Source: CAWALV01 sp963782965 (lineage in GTDB: Bacteria > Actinomycetota > Actinomycetes > Acidothermales > Acidothermaceae). From it: a stretch of 64,000 nucleotides of DNA. The stretch covers positions 1,984,001 to 2,048,000 of the forward strand of contig CAWALV010000006.1 of the NCBI GenBank assembly GCA_963782965.1. Direction: 5' to 3'. Positions within the stretch are counted from its first letter, which is position 1; every line of letters begins with the position of its first letter. The notes under the pieces were generated by a model. It searched no databases and was not told the DNA's origin. It saw nothing but the letters and a program-made list of their open reading frames with translations. The position numbers and the translations under genes are program-made. Below, in pieces: positions 25,903 to 33,998 of this stretch.

Positions 25903-28092
25903 TTAGAGGTCGCGCCGGATAGCGTCGGCGGCAAGACCAAGGGCCATCCCACAAACGATGGCGCCGCCCCAAATCGCGACGTAGCTCGGCAGCGGAGGCA
26001 AAGGCTGTCGTAAGACTCGTTCGAATGCGATGCCCGCGAGCAGGCCACAGACAACGGCGATGGTTGCGCCGATTAAGGCCATCGCCGCTGACGTGATTGT
26101 CGCGGCCGCGGACATGACCCAGGACGACGCGCCGACGACCCTAAGAGGTCTGGTCGGCGAACGGCTTCGGGTGAGCGCTATCGCGAACGCCGCGAGGAGG
26201 CTGAGTAGTCCGCAAATAAGGATCGCCAAAAGGATCCAGCCGGACGTGTTCGAGCTCGCCACACTCTCCTGTGCGGGCACATCGAGGACATGTCCAGGGC
26301 CGCCGCCAGCAGCCCAGGACTGAAAGAGATCGATGTCAGCGCCGCGAGCCGGCAAACGGGCATAAACAGCAGTAATAAAGGGGTCGCGAATGGACGCGAG
26401 TTGTGGCATCGAGGGAGGGAGGATGTACCCCACGTCGACTGGCACGCTTCCGGCGCTCGGCAATGCGACCGCCTGTTCGGCCGCGGGAATTGCGATCCCG
26501 GCGTTGTCATCGGCACTTCTGATCTGGATAGCAGCCCCGAGATCGGAGTTGTCCGTGGTCGTCGACACCGACATGACGATGCCGTCCCTGCAGCCCGCGA
26601 CAGGTTGAGCCTCGAGCTCGTCCAGCTGCGCGCACGACGCGACTAGTGCTCGCCCGGTTGGCGGGCTGACAGCCGGCGCACCGGTGTTCCACAGCCCGAG
26701 GGCGTCGAGCGCTATGGTCGTGGACTGAGGTGGCGGAAGGCTCGGCTCGAAGGGCATCCGCGGAGCTAGCGGCTCGACACGAACGAGAATGGACGAGCCG
26801 ACAAGGCTGGGCCACGACGGTGAGTCGTTGAACGTTCGTACGACAGGGATGCTGCTCGTAAGCGCGAACGCGAGAACGGTGACAACAGACATCAATCCCC
26901 CAGCGGGGCCGGGCGCCCGGATGATGCGCCGCAGAGCCAGGAGCATGGGAAGCGGCCATGATGACCTCACCGCCCGCGCCGCGGTCCGCGCGCCGTGCAT
27001 TGAGGCGAGCGGAAGGCCGAGGGCCGTTAGAACCAAACCGATTCGAAGCATCTGAGCGCGGGGTTGCGGATAAAGACATTGCCACGCCAACAGGCCGACG
27101 CCGACGACGAACAAACCCAATGGCAACAGGGCAAGGCTCTGCGGCGCCTCAATCGGTCGGCTGCCGCGGCGCAGCTTCGTGGACCTTGCGGATGACCCAA
27201 TGCCGACTGCAGTCGAGATGGCAATTAGGCCTATGACGACACCAGTAACGGCGAGGCTATTGGGCGCGAGGTCCGCCGGTGAAATAGCACGATGAACGAT
27301 CGGCACTTCGTGTATGAGTTGCTTGCAGCTGTAGAAGAGGCTGACTGCCACTAGCGTCCCGAGCATGGATGGGATCGCTGCCTCGCAGCCACCGACAAGA
27401 CCGACCACCGTCCGTGACAATCCCAGCATGTGGAGCGATCTGTCGCGAATCCGGCGAACCTGGGCACCGATCCGACCGATGGCGAGGAAGGACACCAGCG
27501 CCGGTGCGACGACGAGAATGGCAAAGCCCGCCGTCTGGTACCACCTGGCGCCGGACGTCGAGGCGTCCTGGACGAGCGTGTCACCAAACCCGACCGCGAC
27601 TTGATCCGCGGCAAGCTCGCCGGGCCGAACGCCAATGTACGCGAGGAGTTGATGCGGACTAATCAAACCCGCTTGGGTAATCACCCCAGCGACCCGATAG
27701 GGGAACCACCCAGCCAACACGGGATCGCGTCGCATGCGGTTGAGCAGTTCAGGCGAGACGTACACCTCGCCGACTGCCGGGATCCCCGAGATTCCCGGTG
27801 GGATCGGGCCGAGAGCCCCGAGCTTCGCTACAAGAATCCGTTTCACAAGGGCGGTGCGATAGCGACTATCGATCTCCTCGAAGCCGATGCCCGCGTTGTA
27901 CGTCGGCTGGCCCGCGATCGGAACCTGGGCGGCAGCGCGCACCTGCTCACGAGCGACCAGACTTGGCGCGCTCACCACCGCCAGCAACAGCAGGGCTGAC
28001 ACCGTGCCGGCGGCGGCGATCAATATGCTGCGGACACGACCATCGCGCCCGAGTGTGGATACAGTTACCAGTCGCGCGATTGGGCTCTTCAT
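25903..28092 (-). CDS. ABC transporter permease, large FtsX/MacB-like
   Basis: 729 residues from ATG 28092, which overlaps the ATPase stop (ATGA). One N-terminal transmembrane helix, a large extracytoplasmic domain, helices near residues 210-330 and 360-400, a second extracytoplasmic domain, and three helices at the C-terminus (WILLAILICGLLSLLAAFAI and later). This two-half layout fits permeases of the MacB/FtsX type and the large membrane protein next to lactococcin-972-like bacteriocins. Substrate unknown; the secreted protein encoded two genes upstream is the obvious candidate. Confidence 0.75.
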   Translation of the reverse strand: MKSPIARLVTVSTLGRDGRVRSILIAAAGTVSALLLLAVVSAPSLVAREQVRAAAQVPIAGQPTYNAGIGFEEIDSRYRTALVKRILVAKLGALGPIPPGISGIPAVGEVYVSPELLNRMRRDPVLAGWFPYRVAGVITQAGLISPHQLLAYIGVRPGELAADQVAVGFGDTLVQDASTSGARWYQTAGFAILVVAPALVSFLAIGRIGAQVRRIRDRSLHMLGLSRTVVGLVGGCEAAIPSMLGTLVAVSLFYSCKQLIHEVPIVHRAISPADLAPNSLAVTGVVIGLIAISTAVGIGSSARSTKLRRGSRPIEAPQSLALLPLGLFVVGVGLLAWQCLYPQPRAQMLRIGLVLTALGLPLASMHGARTAARAVRSSWPLPMLLALRRIIRAPGPAGGLMSVVTVLAFALTSSIPVVRTFNDSPSWPSLVGSSILVRVEPLAPRMPFEPSLPPPQSTTIALDALGLWNTGAPAVSPPTGRALVASCAQLDELEAQPVAGCRDGIVMSVSTTTDNSDLGAAIQIRSADDNAGIAIPAAEQAVALPSAGSVPVDVGYILPPSMPQLASIRDPFITAVYARLPARGADIDLFQSWAAGGGPGHVLDVPAQESVASSNTSGWILLAILICGLLSLLAAFAIALTRSRSPTRPLRVVGASSWVMSAAATITSAAMALIGATIAVVCGLLAGIAFERVLRQPLPPLPSYVAIWGGAIVCGMALGLAADAIRRDL

Positions 28093-28811
28093 GTCGGTGA
28101 CCCGAGCATCCCTCGCGCCATGTCCAACTGGCAATCCGCGGCGCTGGCCACCGTAACATCATGCGTCACGATGACGACGCCAGCGCCAGCTTCCTTCGCC
28201 GCCGACAACAACTCCGCGAGCACCAACTCCTTGTTGCTGGCGTCAAGCGCGCCGGTCGGTTCGTCTGCAAGCACGATCGCGGGTCGATGCACCAAGGCTC
28301 GGGCGATAGCTGCCCTTTGCAGTTCGCCACCTGAGACTTCGTCGGGAAAACGTGCGGCCAACGCGCCAATGCCGAACACATCGAGCGCTTGCTTGGCCTC
28401 CTTCAGCGCATCCCCCGGGCGCCTACCCTGCAGTCTCAGCGGCAAGGCGACGTTCTCAGCCAACGTGAGCTCGGGCACGAGACCAGCGGATTGCTCGACA
28501 TAACCGATCCGGGATCGCCTCAGGCGCGTGCGCTGCCGTGCGGACAGAGTCCAGACCGATACGTCATCTACCCGGACGTCACCAGCCGACGGCGCAACCA
28601 CCCCGGCCAGGCAAAGCAACAGCGACGTCTTGCCTGACCCGGAAGGCCCGACGATCGCCAAGCTCTCACCTTCCGAAACCTCCAGTGTGACGTCACAAAA
28701 GGCCGGTACGGAACCGTATTCGACAGACAACGAGTTGCACGACAACGAGGGTGTTCCCCTCGAAGCGGCACGCTCCGAGGGGAACACCCGACCATCACCG
28801 GCATCCTTCAT
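28089..28811 (-). CDS. ABC transporter ATP-binding protein
   Basis: 240 residues from ATG 28811 with GAGGAAG upstream. Walker A VGPSGSGKTSLLL, signature VSGGELQRAAIARAL, Walker B AIVLADEPTGALDASN, H-loop VIVTHD. The sequence is of the MacB/LolD type that drives FtsX-like permeases. It is placed 14 bases after the secreted protein gene and overlaps the permease gene by 4 bases. Confidence 0.93.
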   Translation of the reverse strand: MKDAGDGRVFPSERAASRGTPSLSCNSLSVEYGSVPAFCDVTLEVSEGESLAIVGPSGSGKTSLLLCLAGVVAPSAGDVRVDDVSVWTLSARQRTRLRRSRIGYVEQSAGLVPELTLAENVALPLRLQGRRPGDALKEAKQALDVFGIGALAARFPDEVSGGELQRAAIARALVHRPAIVLADEPTGALDASNKELVLAELLSAAKEAGAGVVIVTHDVTVASAADCQLDMARGMLGSPT

Positions 28812-28825
28812 GCGCCCCGACTTCC

Positions 28826-29218
28826 TCAGGTGACGTCTGACCTCTCGGACGAGCAAGTGTCAGGCCCGCCCGATGTCTCCCAGCACAGGTGCCACCAGAT
28901 CGTGCTGTGCGTTCCGACCGTGACGGCGTAGCGGTTCTCGTAAGGGACGTTGTAGTCGACGCCCTTATTGATACGCGACCCGTCGCTGAGGTTGCTGTCC
29001 CAGTCGTAGACCACATAGCAGTAGTGCCCATCGGAGTCCACGTCGGCGATGCCGAATTGGTTAGGCCCGCTGTACCAAGTTCCGGCACATCGGTCTACTC
29101 CGCTGACGTACACGTCTTGACGTGGCGAGTCGGCGTAAGCAGACGACGACAGCGCGCCAAGCGTCAGGCTGGCGGCCGCGGTTGCAGCGGCAAGAAGTGG
29201 AACACGGCGGTGCTTCAT
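28826..29218 (-). CDS. Small secreted protein, possible bacteriocin
   Basis: 130 residues. Signal peptide MKHRRVPLLAAATAAASLTL... cleaved after AYA (about residue 29). The mature part of about 100 residues is rich in Asp, Tyr, Ser and Trp and has four Cys (DRCAGTWYSG, HYCYVVYDWD, HLCWETSGGPDTCSS), which could form two disulfides. It is first in an operon with an ABC ATPase and a large permease. The layout is that of lactococcin-972-like bacteriocin operons, but I do not see that family's sequence motif. Alternative: an exported signal or envelope protein. Confidence 0.75.
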   Translation of the reverse strand: MKHRRVPLLAAATAAASLTLGALSSSAYADSPRQDVYVSGVDRCAGTWYSGPNQFGIADVDSDGHYCYVVYDWDSNLSDGSRINKGVDYNVPYENRYAVTVGTHSTIWWHLCWETSGGPDTCSSERSDVT

Positions 29219-29219
29219 T

Positions 29220-29249
29220 GACTTCTCCCATCTGGGGAGCTGAGAAGTC
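29220..29249 (-). promoter_or_regulatory. Hairpin covering the ribosome binding site of the secreted protein gene
   Basis: GACTTCTC (29220-29227) and GAGAAGTC (29242-29249) pair perfectly over 8 bp. On the minus-strand mRNA the arm next to the start contains GGGAGAAG, the Shine-Dalgarno sequence of the ATG at 29218. Folding would hide it. The control is an inference. Confidence 0.5.
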
Positions 29250-29644
29250 CGGGGCGCGCGCCGCTCAAGGTACCTGACTCCTGGCTTCCCACCCGATGCC
29301 CGCGTTGGCTTCCCACCCGGATAGTGCGCAGATACGTAGTCTATGGTCTTCGATCATGATCTGGGGAGAAGGGGTGGATCTGAGTAGTGCGCGCGGACTG
29401 ACCAGATCACGAGCTGTCCCGCGATCAGGCGGCGAGGCCACAACGCCCATTTCGGCCCGGTTGGGACAACCCGGGCGGGCCAATCGAGTGCACGACGACG
29501 GCGTGCCGTCGTGGAGCCGCCCATGGGAGTGACAGGTCGCGTGTCCCATCCGGGCACCGATAGTGGATTCGGATGGTGAAACGACGCGGTGGTTTCTTCG
29601 CGGCGCCTTGAAAGATCTGACCCCCTCAAGGGCGGTTCAAAGGG
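29250..29644. other. Gene-free stretch between secreted-protein operon and plus-strand island genes
   Basis: No convincing gene. It contains a direct repeat, TGGCTTCCCACCCG at 29282-29295 and 29306-29319 (24-base period), upstream of the secreted protein gene, possibly a regulator site. An AT-rich patch near 29335-29365 may hold its promoter. Confidence 0.4.
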
Positions 29645-30613
29645 GTGGGGGCACGGGATCGGGCCGGTTCGGCAGCCGAGCACCGGCCCGGACAGACGCG
29701 ACGATCTCAGGGAGGTATCACGACAGGATTCGGCCTGGAGGGCCTCGGGGCCGCAGCATCCGGCGCGCTGGCGCTGCGCCCGCCGCGGCTTGGGCCCGGC
29801 GGGGCACACACGCTGGCGTTGCTGGCCGAGCACGAGGTGTTGAGTACGACACAGCTGCGGCGGCTCACCGGCGCCTGTGAGCGGACGATGCAGCATCGGA
29901 TCACGCGGTTGGCGCTGCGTGGACTCGTCGCCCGGATCCGCCCGCCGGCGGAACAGGGCAGCAGCCCCTACCTGTGCTGGCTGACACCGCTGGGCTACGC
30001 CGCCCTCGATATGCGCCCGCCAGCACCGTTCCGAGCACCGTCGGCAGCGCGGGTCAGCGCGGTGGCGGTGTTGAACGAGTTCTGGTCAACACTCGCCACC
30101 TCGGCGCCGACGACCGGCATCGAGCTGACGTGCTGGCGACGCTGCCCGGACGGGCTGCCCTACCCAGGTCCTGCTACCGGCCGCCGGCTGCGCGCCGACG
30201 CGGTTCTCGACGTCCGTGTGGGCTGCAGCGCGGGCAGCCTCACCGCGCGCGGTGTGGTCGTGCTCGACGCCGGCGCCGTGCCCGCACCTCGGTTGGACGC
30301 GCCCGTGGCCGCCTTCCACCACTACGTCGCGGCCGGACGACGTCATGGCACGTCGGCGTCCAGCGAAGTGCTGTTGGTCATCACCCGCAGCATCTACCGA
30401 GCCGAGCGGTGGATCGCGGCCGCCGGCGCCGCTGCCATGGCTGCGGCGACCGATCAAGAAATGTTCCGGCAACGGTTTGCGGTGTGCGTGGCGACGGCAC
30501 CGAGCGGTGCGCCGGTGCTCGATGCGGTTTGGCGCCGCGCCGACGACACCCACCTGCTGCGGCTCTCCGACATCCTGCGCGCCGGCGCTCACGCGGAGGC
30601 GACGCACGCGTGA
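29645..30613 (+). CDS. Replication-relaxation family protein
   Basis: Up to 322 residues from GTG 29645; the conserved part starts near LGPGGAHTLALLAEHEVLST, so the real start may be later. An N-terminal winged helix (TTQLRRLTGACERTMQHRIT) is followed by an alpha/beta region, ending in LLRLSDILRA. This is the layout of the replication-relaxation (Replic_Relax) family found on actinobacterial plasmids and integrative elements. Its job is not well known; it is thought to act in replication or transfer of the element. Confidence 0.65.
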   Translation: MGARDRAGSAAEHRPGQTRRSQGGITTGFGLEGLGAAASGALALRPPRLGPGGAHTLALLAEHEVLSTTQLRRLTGACERTMQHRITRLALRGLVARIRPPAEQGSSPYLCWLTPLGYAALDMRPPAPFRAPSAARVSAVAVLNEFWSTLATSAPTTGIELTCWRRCPDGLPYPGPATGRRLRADAVLDVRVGCSAGSLTARGVVVLDAGAVPAPRLDAPVAAFHHYVAAGRRHGTSASSEVLLVITRSIYRAERWIAAAGAAAMAAATDQEMFRQRFAVCVATAPSGAPVLDAVWRRADDTHLLRLSDILRAGAHAEATHA

Positions 30614-31140
30614 GCAACCGCCAGCACCGGCCGGACCACCAAGCCCTGGAATCCCAACACCATCCGCAAGCCGGCGGGAAGCACGCACCGCGGCGTCCCG
30701 AACACCCGCGGCAGCACGCCGACGCGTGCGAGGCCCATCAGCATCCGCAACCTCCGCGACCGCGCCGTGGCGTGCCAGAGCGCATCGATGCTCCCCGGAA
30801 TTCGCCGGTACCGGCTCCCGACACCAGCGCGCAGCCGTCAGCGCGCGTCGTCCCCGCACCGCGCGCTCTGCGACCGCTGGCTCGTGCGCTGCTCCGCGCC
30901 GCCGCGGAAGTGCACGAGCTGCGGGCAGCGACGGGACGTCCGCCTTCGCGGTTCGCGAGGGGACGGGGCTTGCGGATGGGTGAATGTGGCGGCGTTTCCC
31001 CCGTCCGCTCGAACGTCCACTCCCCCGTCCTTTCTCCCGCCAGCATTGAAGCGCCGGGGTGTGCGCAGCCAAACGCGCACGTCGGGGCCACTGACAGGCC
31101 GCCAGTCGCCGAGGCCGACTCCACTGGTGTCTTCGAGTGA
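30610..31140 (+). CDS. Hypothetical protein in the island
   Basis: 176 residues. The GTG start overlaps the preceding stop by 4 bases (GTGA) and its stop overlaps the next GTG by 4 bases, so it fits a tightly packed operon. The sequence is His, Pro, Arg and Gln rich (SNRQHRPDHQALESQHHPQA), low in complexity and probably disordered; no family recognised. The composition alone would be doubtful; the overlaps at both ends are the main support. Confidence 0.5.
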   Translation: MSNRQHRPDHQALESQHHPQAGGKHAPRRPEHPRQHADACEAHQHPQPPRPRRGVPERIDAPRNSPVPAPDTSAQPSARVVPAPRALRPLARALLRAAAEVHELRAATGRPPSRFARGRGLRMGECGGVSPVRSNVHSPVLSPASIEAPGCAQPNAHVGATDRPPVAEADSTGVFE

Positions 31141-32120
31141 AACATGCGTCGTCTTGGCGCGGGCGGCCGGCGGCGCCGGCACGGATCACCGACCGGCTCC
31201 TCATGGACGTCGCGTGCTCGGTGACCGACCGCGACCGGTCGATCCTTCGCCTGCTGCGCAACCATCGCGTGCTGACCACCAGCCAGGTCGGGGCGCTGTT
31301 CTTCACCGACGCCAACACCTGCCGGCACCGGATGACTCGGCTGCGCCAGCTGCGGTTGGTCGAACGGTTCCGCCTGCCGCTGCACGCACTCGAGCGCCAA
31401 GTCGCACCGTCGGCGACCGGCTACCTGCCCGCAACCGAGTACGCGTACGTGCTCGACCGGCTCGGTGCGTACGTCCTCGCCCTCCACGACGCCGGCGAGG
31501 ACGAGCCGAACGGCGACGTCACGTGGCGGCGGCTGCGCTGGCGAACGGATCAAGCGCTTGCGGTGGCCGCCAGCCCCCGCCTCGCCCACACCCTTGGGGT
31601 GAACCAGTTCTTCGTCGACCTGGCAGCCGCCAGCCGCCGGCTGCCGGACGCCGCATTGATCGAATGGTGGGGCGAGGCGCACTGCCGCGACGTCCTCGCC
31701 GGGGTTGTCCGCCCGGACGGCATCGGGGCTTGGCGCAACGACACGAACCGGCTCGTGTTCGCGCTCGAATACGACCGCGGTAGCGAAACCCTGGGCCGCC
31801 TCGCCGGGAAGCTCGACGGCTACCGCCGCCTCGAGGACGCGACCGGCTGGGAGTTCTGGCTGCTCGTCGTGCTGCCCGGCGCACGCCGCGAGGTCGCCGC
31901 GCGCGCCGTCCTCGGCCGCCGCCAGTTGGCGATCGCGACCACCCACCACGTCCTGGCCCGCAGCCCGGCAGGGCCGGCCTGGGCGCCGCTGTTCGCCAAC
32001 CCCCACGCCAGCCGGGTGCCGCTCGCAGAGCTGACTGGCTGGCCACGCCCGGCCGAATCCCAGCGGCGCATCACCCGGGCCCGCGCCAACCAGCGTCGGA
32101 ACCGCCGAGCGGCCCAATGA
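31137..32120 (+). CDS. Replication-relaxation family protein, second copy
   Basis: 327 residues from GTG 31137; an ATG at 31203 is possible. N-terminal winged helix: VTDRDRSILRLLRNHRVLTT, SQVGALFFTDANTCRHRMTR. C-terminal nuclease-like alpha/beta domain: HTLGVNQFFVDLAAASRRLP, LVFALEYDRGSETLGRLAGK, YRRLEDATGWEFWLLVVLPG. This is the full Replic_Relax pattern and is clearer than the first copy at 29645. The E...Y...K layout resembles the PD-(D/E)XK-like fold seen in such proteins, but I cannot prove activity. Confidence 0.8.
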   Translation: MKHASSWRGRPAAPARITDRLLMDVACSVTDRDRSILRLLRNHRVLTTSQVGALFFTDANTCRHRMTRLRQLRLVERFRLPLHALERQVAPSATGYLPATEYAYVLDRLGAYVLALHDAGEDEPNGDVTWRRLRWRTDQALAVAASPRLAHTLGVNQFFVDLAAASRRLPDAALIEWWGEAHCRDVLAGVVRPDGIGAWRNDTNRLVFALEYDRGSETLGRLAGKLDGYRRLEDATGWEFWLLVVLPGARREVAARAVLGRRQLAIATTHHVLARSPAGPAWAPLFANPHASRVPLAELTGWPRPAESQRRITRARANQRRNRRAAQ

Positions 32121-32193
32121 CGCGCACGGCCTTGCCTTTTCGACCACATCGAGCGTGCATGGAACGTCCAGCAGATCTCCATCAGGAGCCGAT

Positions 32194-33747
32194 ATGCGGT
32201 GCGTGATCTACCTGCGGGTCTCCACCCGCGAACAAGCCGAGAAGGGCGACGGCGAGGAAGGCTTCTCCCTGCCCGCCCAGCGTGAGGCGTGCCTGCGCCA
32301 CATCCGCGACCGCGGCTGGCAGCTCGTCGACGAATACTCCGACCGCGGTGAGTCAGCTCGCACCGCCGACCGTCCGCAACTGCAAGCCCTGCTCACCCGC
32401 GTCGCCGAGGTCCGCGACATCGACGCGGTCGTCGTCCACAAGGTCGACCGCCTCGCCCGCAACATGGAAGACCACATCGCCATCCGCGCGCTCCTGCGAC
32501 GTCGCGGCGCCTCGCTGGTCAGCGTCACCGAAAACATCGAGGAGACCGCCTCCGGGAGGCTCGTGGAAGGCATCCACGCCCTGATGGCCGAGTTCTACTC
32601 CGCGAACCTGGCAGCGGAAGTCCGCAAAGGCATGGGCCAGAAGGCGAAGCAGGGCGGCTACCCGCATGCTGCACCGCTGGGCTACCTCAACGTCCGGGAG
32701 ACCATCGGGGGCCGTCGCATCTGCCGCATGGTCATCGACCCCGAACGCGCCGAACTCGTGAAGACGGCGTTCGACCTCTACGCCACCGGCGACTACACCC
32801 TGGAAAAGCTCGCGCACGAAATGGGCCAACGCGGGCTGCGCAACCGTGGGCGTCGCGATTACCCACCCAAGCCGCTCGGCATCACCGGCCTCGCGCACCT
32901 GCTCGCCAACGTCACCTACACCGGCGTCGTCGAATGGGACGGCGTCGAATACCCCGGCCAACATCCCGCCCTCGTCGACCGTGCCACGTTCCGGCGAGTC
33001 CAAGAAGTGCTCGCTCTGCGCGCCGTACGCGGAATCCGCGACCGCACCCACAACCACTACCTCAAAGGCCTGCTCTCATGCGAAGTGTGCGGCCGGGCGC
33101 TCTCGGTCCAGGTCAGCAAACGCACCTACACCTACCTCTATTGCCTCGGGCAAAAGGGCAGCCGCGCGCCCACCGGCTGCCGCGAACCTTACGTCCCGGC
33201 CGAACGACTCGAAACCGAGATCGCCCGGCTGTACCAGCGCATACAGCTGCCGCCGGCCTGGCTCGGGCAGCTCCAGACCGAGCTCAACGACGAGATCACC
33301 ACACGACAACGCGCCAGCGCCGGCCAACGCGAGTTCCTCACCCGAGCACTCGCCAAAGCCGAAGGCGAGCGTCGCAAGGTCCTCGACGCCTACTACGCCG
33401 GGGCGATCGACCTGTCGCTACTCAAGACCGAGCAGCACCGTCTCGGCGATGACATCAACCGCATCAGCCACCAGCTCGCCGACGCCGACGCCGACCTCGC
33501 CGAGCGGCAGGAGATCCTCGACCTAGCCATCGGGCTCGCTGCCAACTGCGCCACCGCCTACGCCGGCGCCGACGAGCGCACCAAACGGCTCTTCAACAAC
33601 GCCGTCTTCACCCGGATAACGATCAAGGACGGCCACCTCCACACCGTGGAGTACCGGCCGCCCTTCGACGATCTCTTCGCAACGCCCGGGTTCGAATACG
33701 GACGTTTCGTAGCCCCGACCGGATTCGAACCGGCGCTACCGCCTTGA
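32194..33747 (+). CDS. Large serine recombinase (integrase)
   Basis: 517 residues from ATG 32194, with AGGAG 8 bases upstream. Resolvase domain MRCVIYLRVSTREQAEKGDG with the nucleophile Ser10 and the VHKVDRLARN motif; recombinase domain (GYLNVRE to RGIRDRTHNHYL); zinc ribbon LLSCEVCGRALSV ... YCLGQ...GCRE; coiled coil near residues 400-450. It catalyses site-specific integration and excision. The last codons (GRFVAPTGFEPALPP) read across the 3' end of tRNA-Glu on the opposite strand, so the original end of the gene was probably changed by integration. Serine integrases at tRNA genes are less common than tyrosine ones. Confidence 0.92.
   Translation: MRCVIYLRVSTREQAEKGDGEEGFSLPAQREACLRHIRDRGWQLVDEYSDRGESARTADRPQLQALLTRVAEVRDIDAVVVHKVDRLARNMEDHIAIRALLRRRGASLVSVTENIEETASGRLVEGIHALMAEFYSANLAAEVRKGMGQKAKQGGYPHAAPLGYLNVRETIGGRRICRMVIDPERAELVKTAFDLYATGDYTLEKLAHEMGQRGLRNRGRRDYPPKPLGITGLAHLLANVTYTGVVEWDGVEYPGQHPALVDRATFRRVQEVLALRAVRGIRDRTHNHYLKGLLSCEVCGRALSVQVSKRTYTYLYCLGQKGSRAPTGCREPYVPAERLETEIARLYQRIQLPPAWLGQLQTELNDEITTRQRASAGQREFLTRALAKAEGERRKVLDAYYAGAIDLSLLKTEQHRLGDDINRISHQLADADADLAERQEILDLAIGLAANCATAYAGADERTKRLFNNAVFTRITIKDGHLHTVEYRPPFDDLFATPGFEYGRFVAPTGFEPALPP
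33708..33722 (+). repeat. Putative attachment site repeat, tRNA end
   Basis: CGTAGCCCCGACCGG, identical to 25414-25428. It lies at the 3' end of tRNA-Glu and inside the last codons of the serine recombinase. Confidence 0.65.
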
Positions 33748-33782
33748 GAGGGCGGCGTCCTAGGCCGCTAGACAACGGGGCC
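33710..33782 (-). tRNA. tRNA-Glu (anticodon CUC)
   Basis: 73 bases, 5' GGCCCCG pairs with 3' CGGGGCU. The anticodon loop CTCTCAA gives anticodon CUC (reads GAG). The T arm GCCGG-TTCGAAT-CCGGT is complete and the D arm is TAGCGGCCTAGGA. CCA is not encoded. The 3' end is the insertion site of the island. Confidence 0.95.
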
Positions 33783-33841
33783 GAGATTTGCGACGCGAGC
33801 GCCGCGCGAAGAACCAGCAGGCCGGATCAATACCGGTCTGG

Positions 33842-33913
33842 CTGGGGTACCAGGACTCGAACCTAGACTAGCTGAACCAGAATCAGCCGGGCTGCCAATT
33901 ACCCCATACCCCA
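33842..33913 (-). tRNA. tRNA-Gln (anticodon CUG)
   Basis: 72 bases. Acceptor TGGGGTA pairs with TACCCCA, discriminator G. Anticodon loop TTCTGGT gives CUG. T arm has GGTTCGAGTCC. It sits 59 bases from tRNA-Glu, on the same strand and downstream of gltX, a known actinobacterial order. Confidence 0.94.
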
Positions 33914-33998
33914 CCGGATCGGACACGTGCTCTCCGACCGCTCGTCGAGTGTATCCGACCCGACGAGCATCGACCGGCGGCGCCTGTCCGGGCCGCAA

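Larger units (their letters stand above)
25414..33722. mobile_element. Genomic island integrated at tRNA-Glu
   Basis: About 8.3 kb. The 3' end of tRNA-Glu, with CGTAGCCCCGACCGG at 33708-33722, is repeated exactly at 25414-25428 in the same orientation. The segment carries a large serine recombinase right beside the tRNA, two replication-relaxation family proteins, an ABC transporter with a small secreted protein and a kdpDE relic. In other actinobacteria tRNA-Glu and ndgR-leuC are close neighbours; here they are 33 kb apart. No relaxase, replication initiator or transfer ATPase is seen, so the element is probably a reduced integrative element. The 15-bp repeat is short, so the left end is an inference. 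Confidence 0.7.

Noticed and set aside
25553..25906. Plus-strand frame of 117 residues in the gene-free part of the island
   Set aside because: The DNA matches kdpD/kdpE relics on the other strand; the frame has no protein features.
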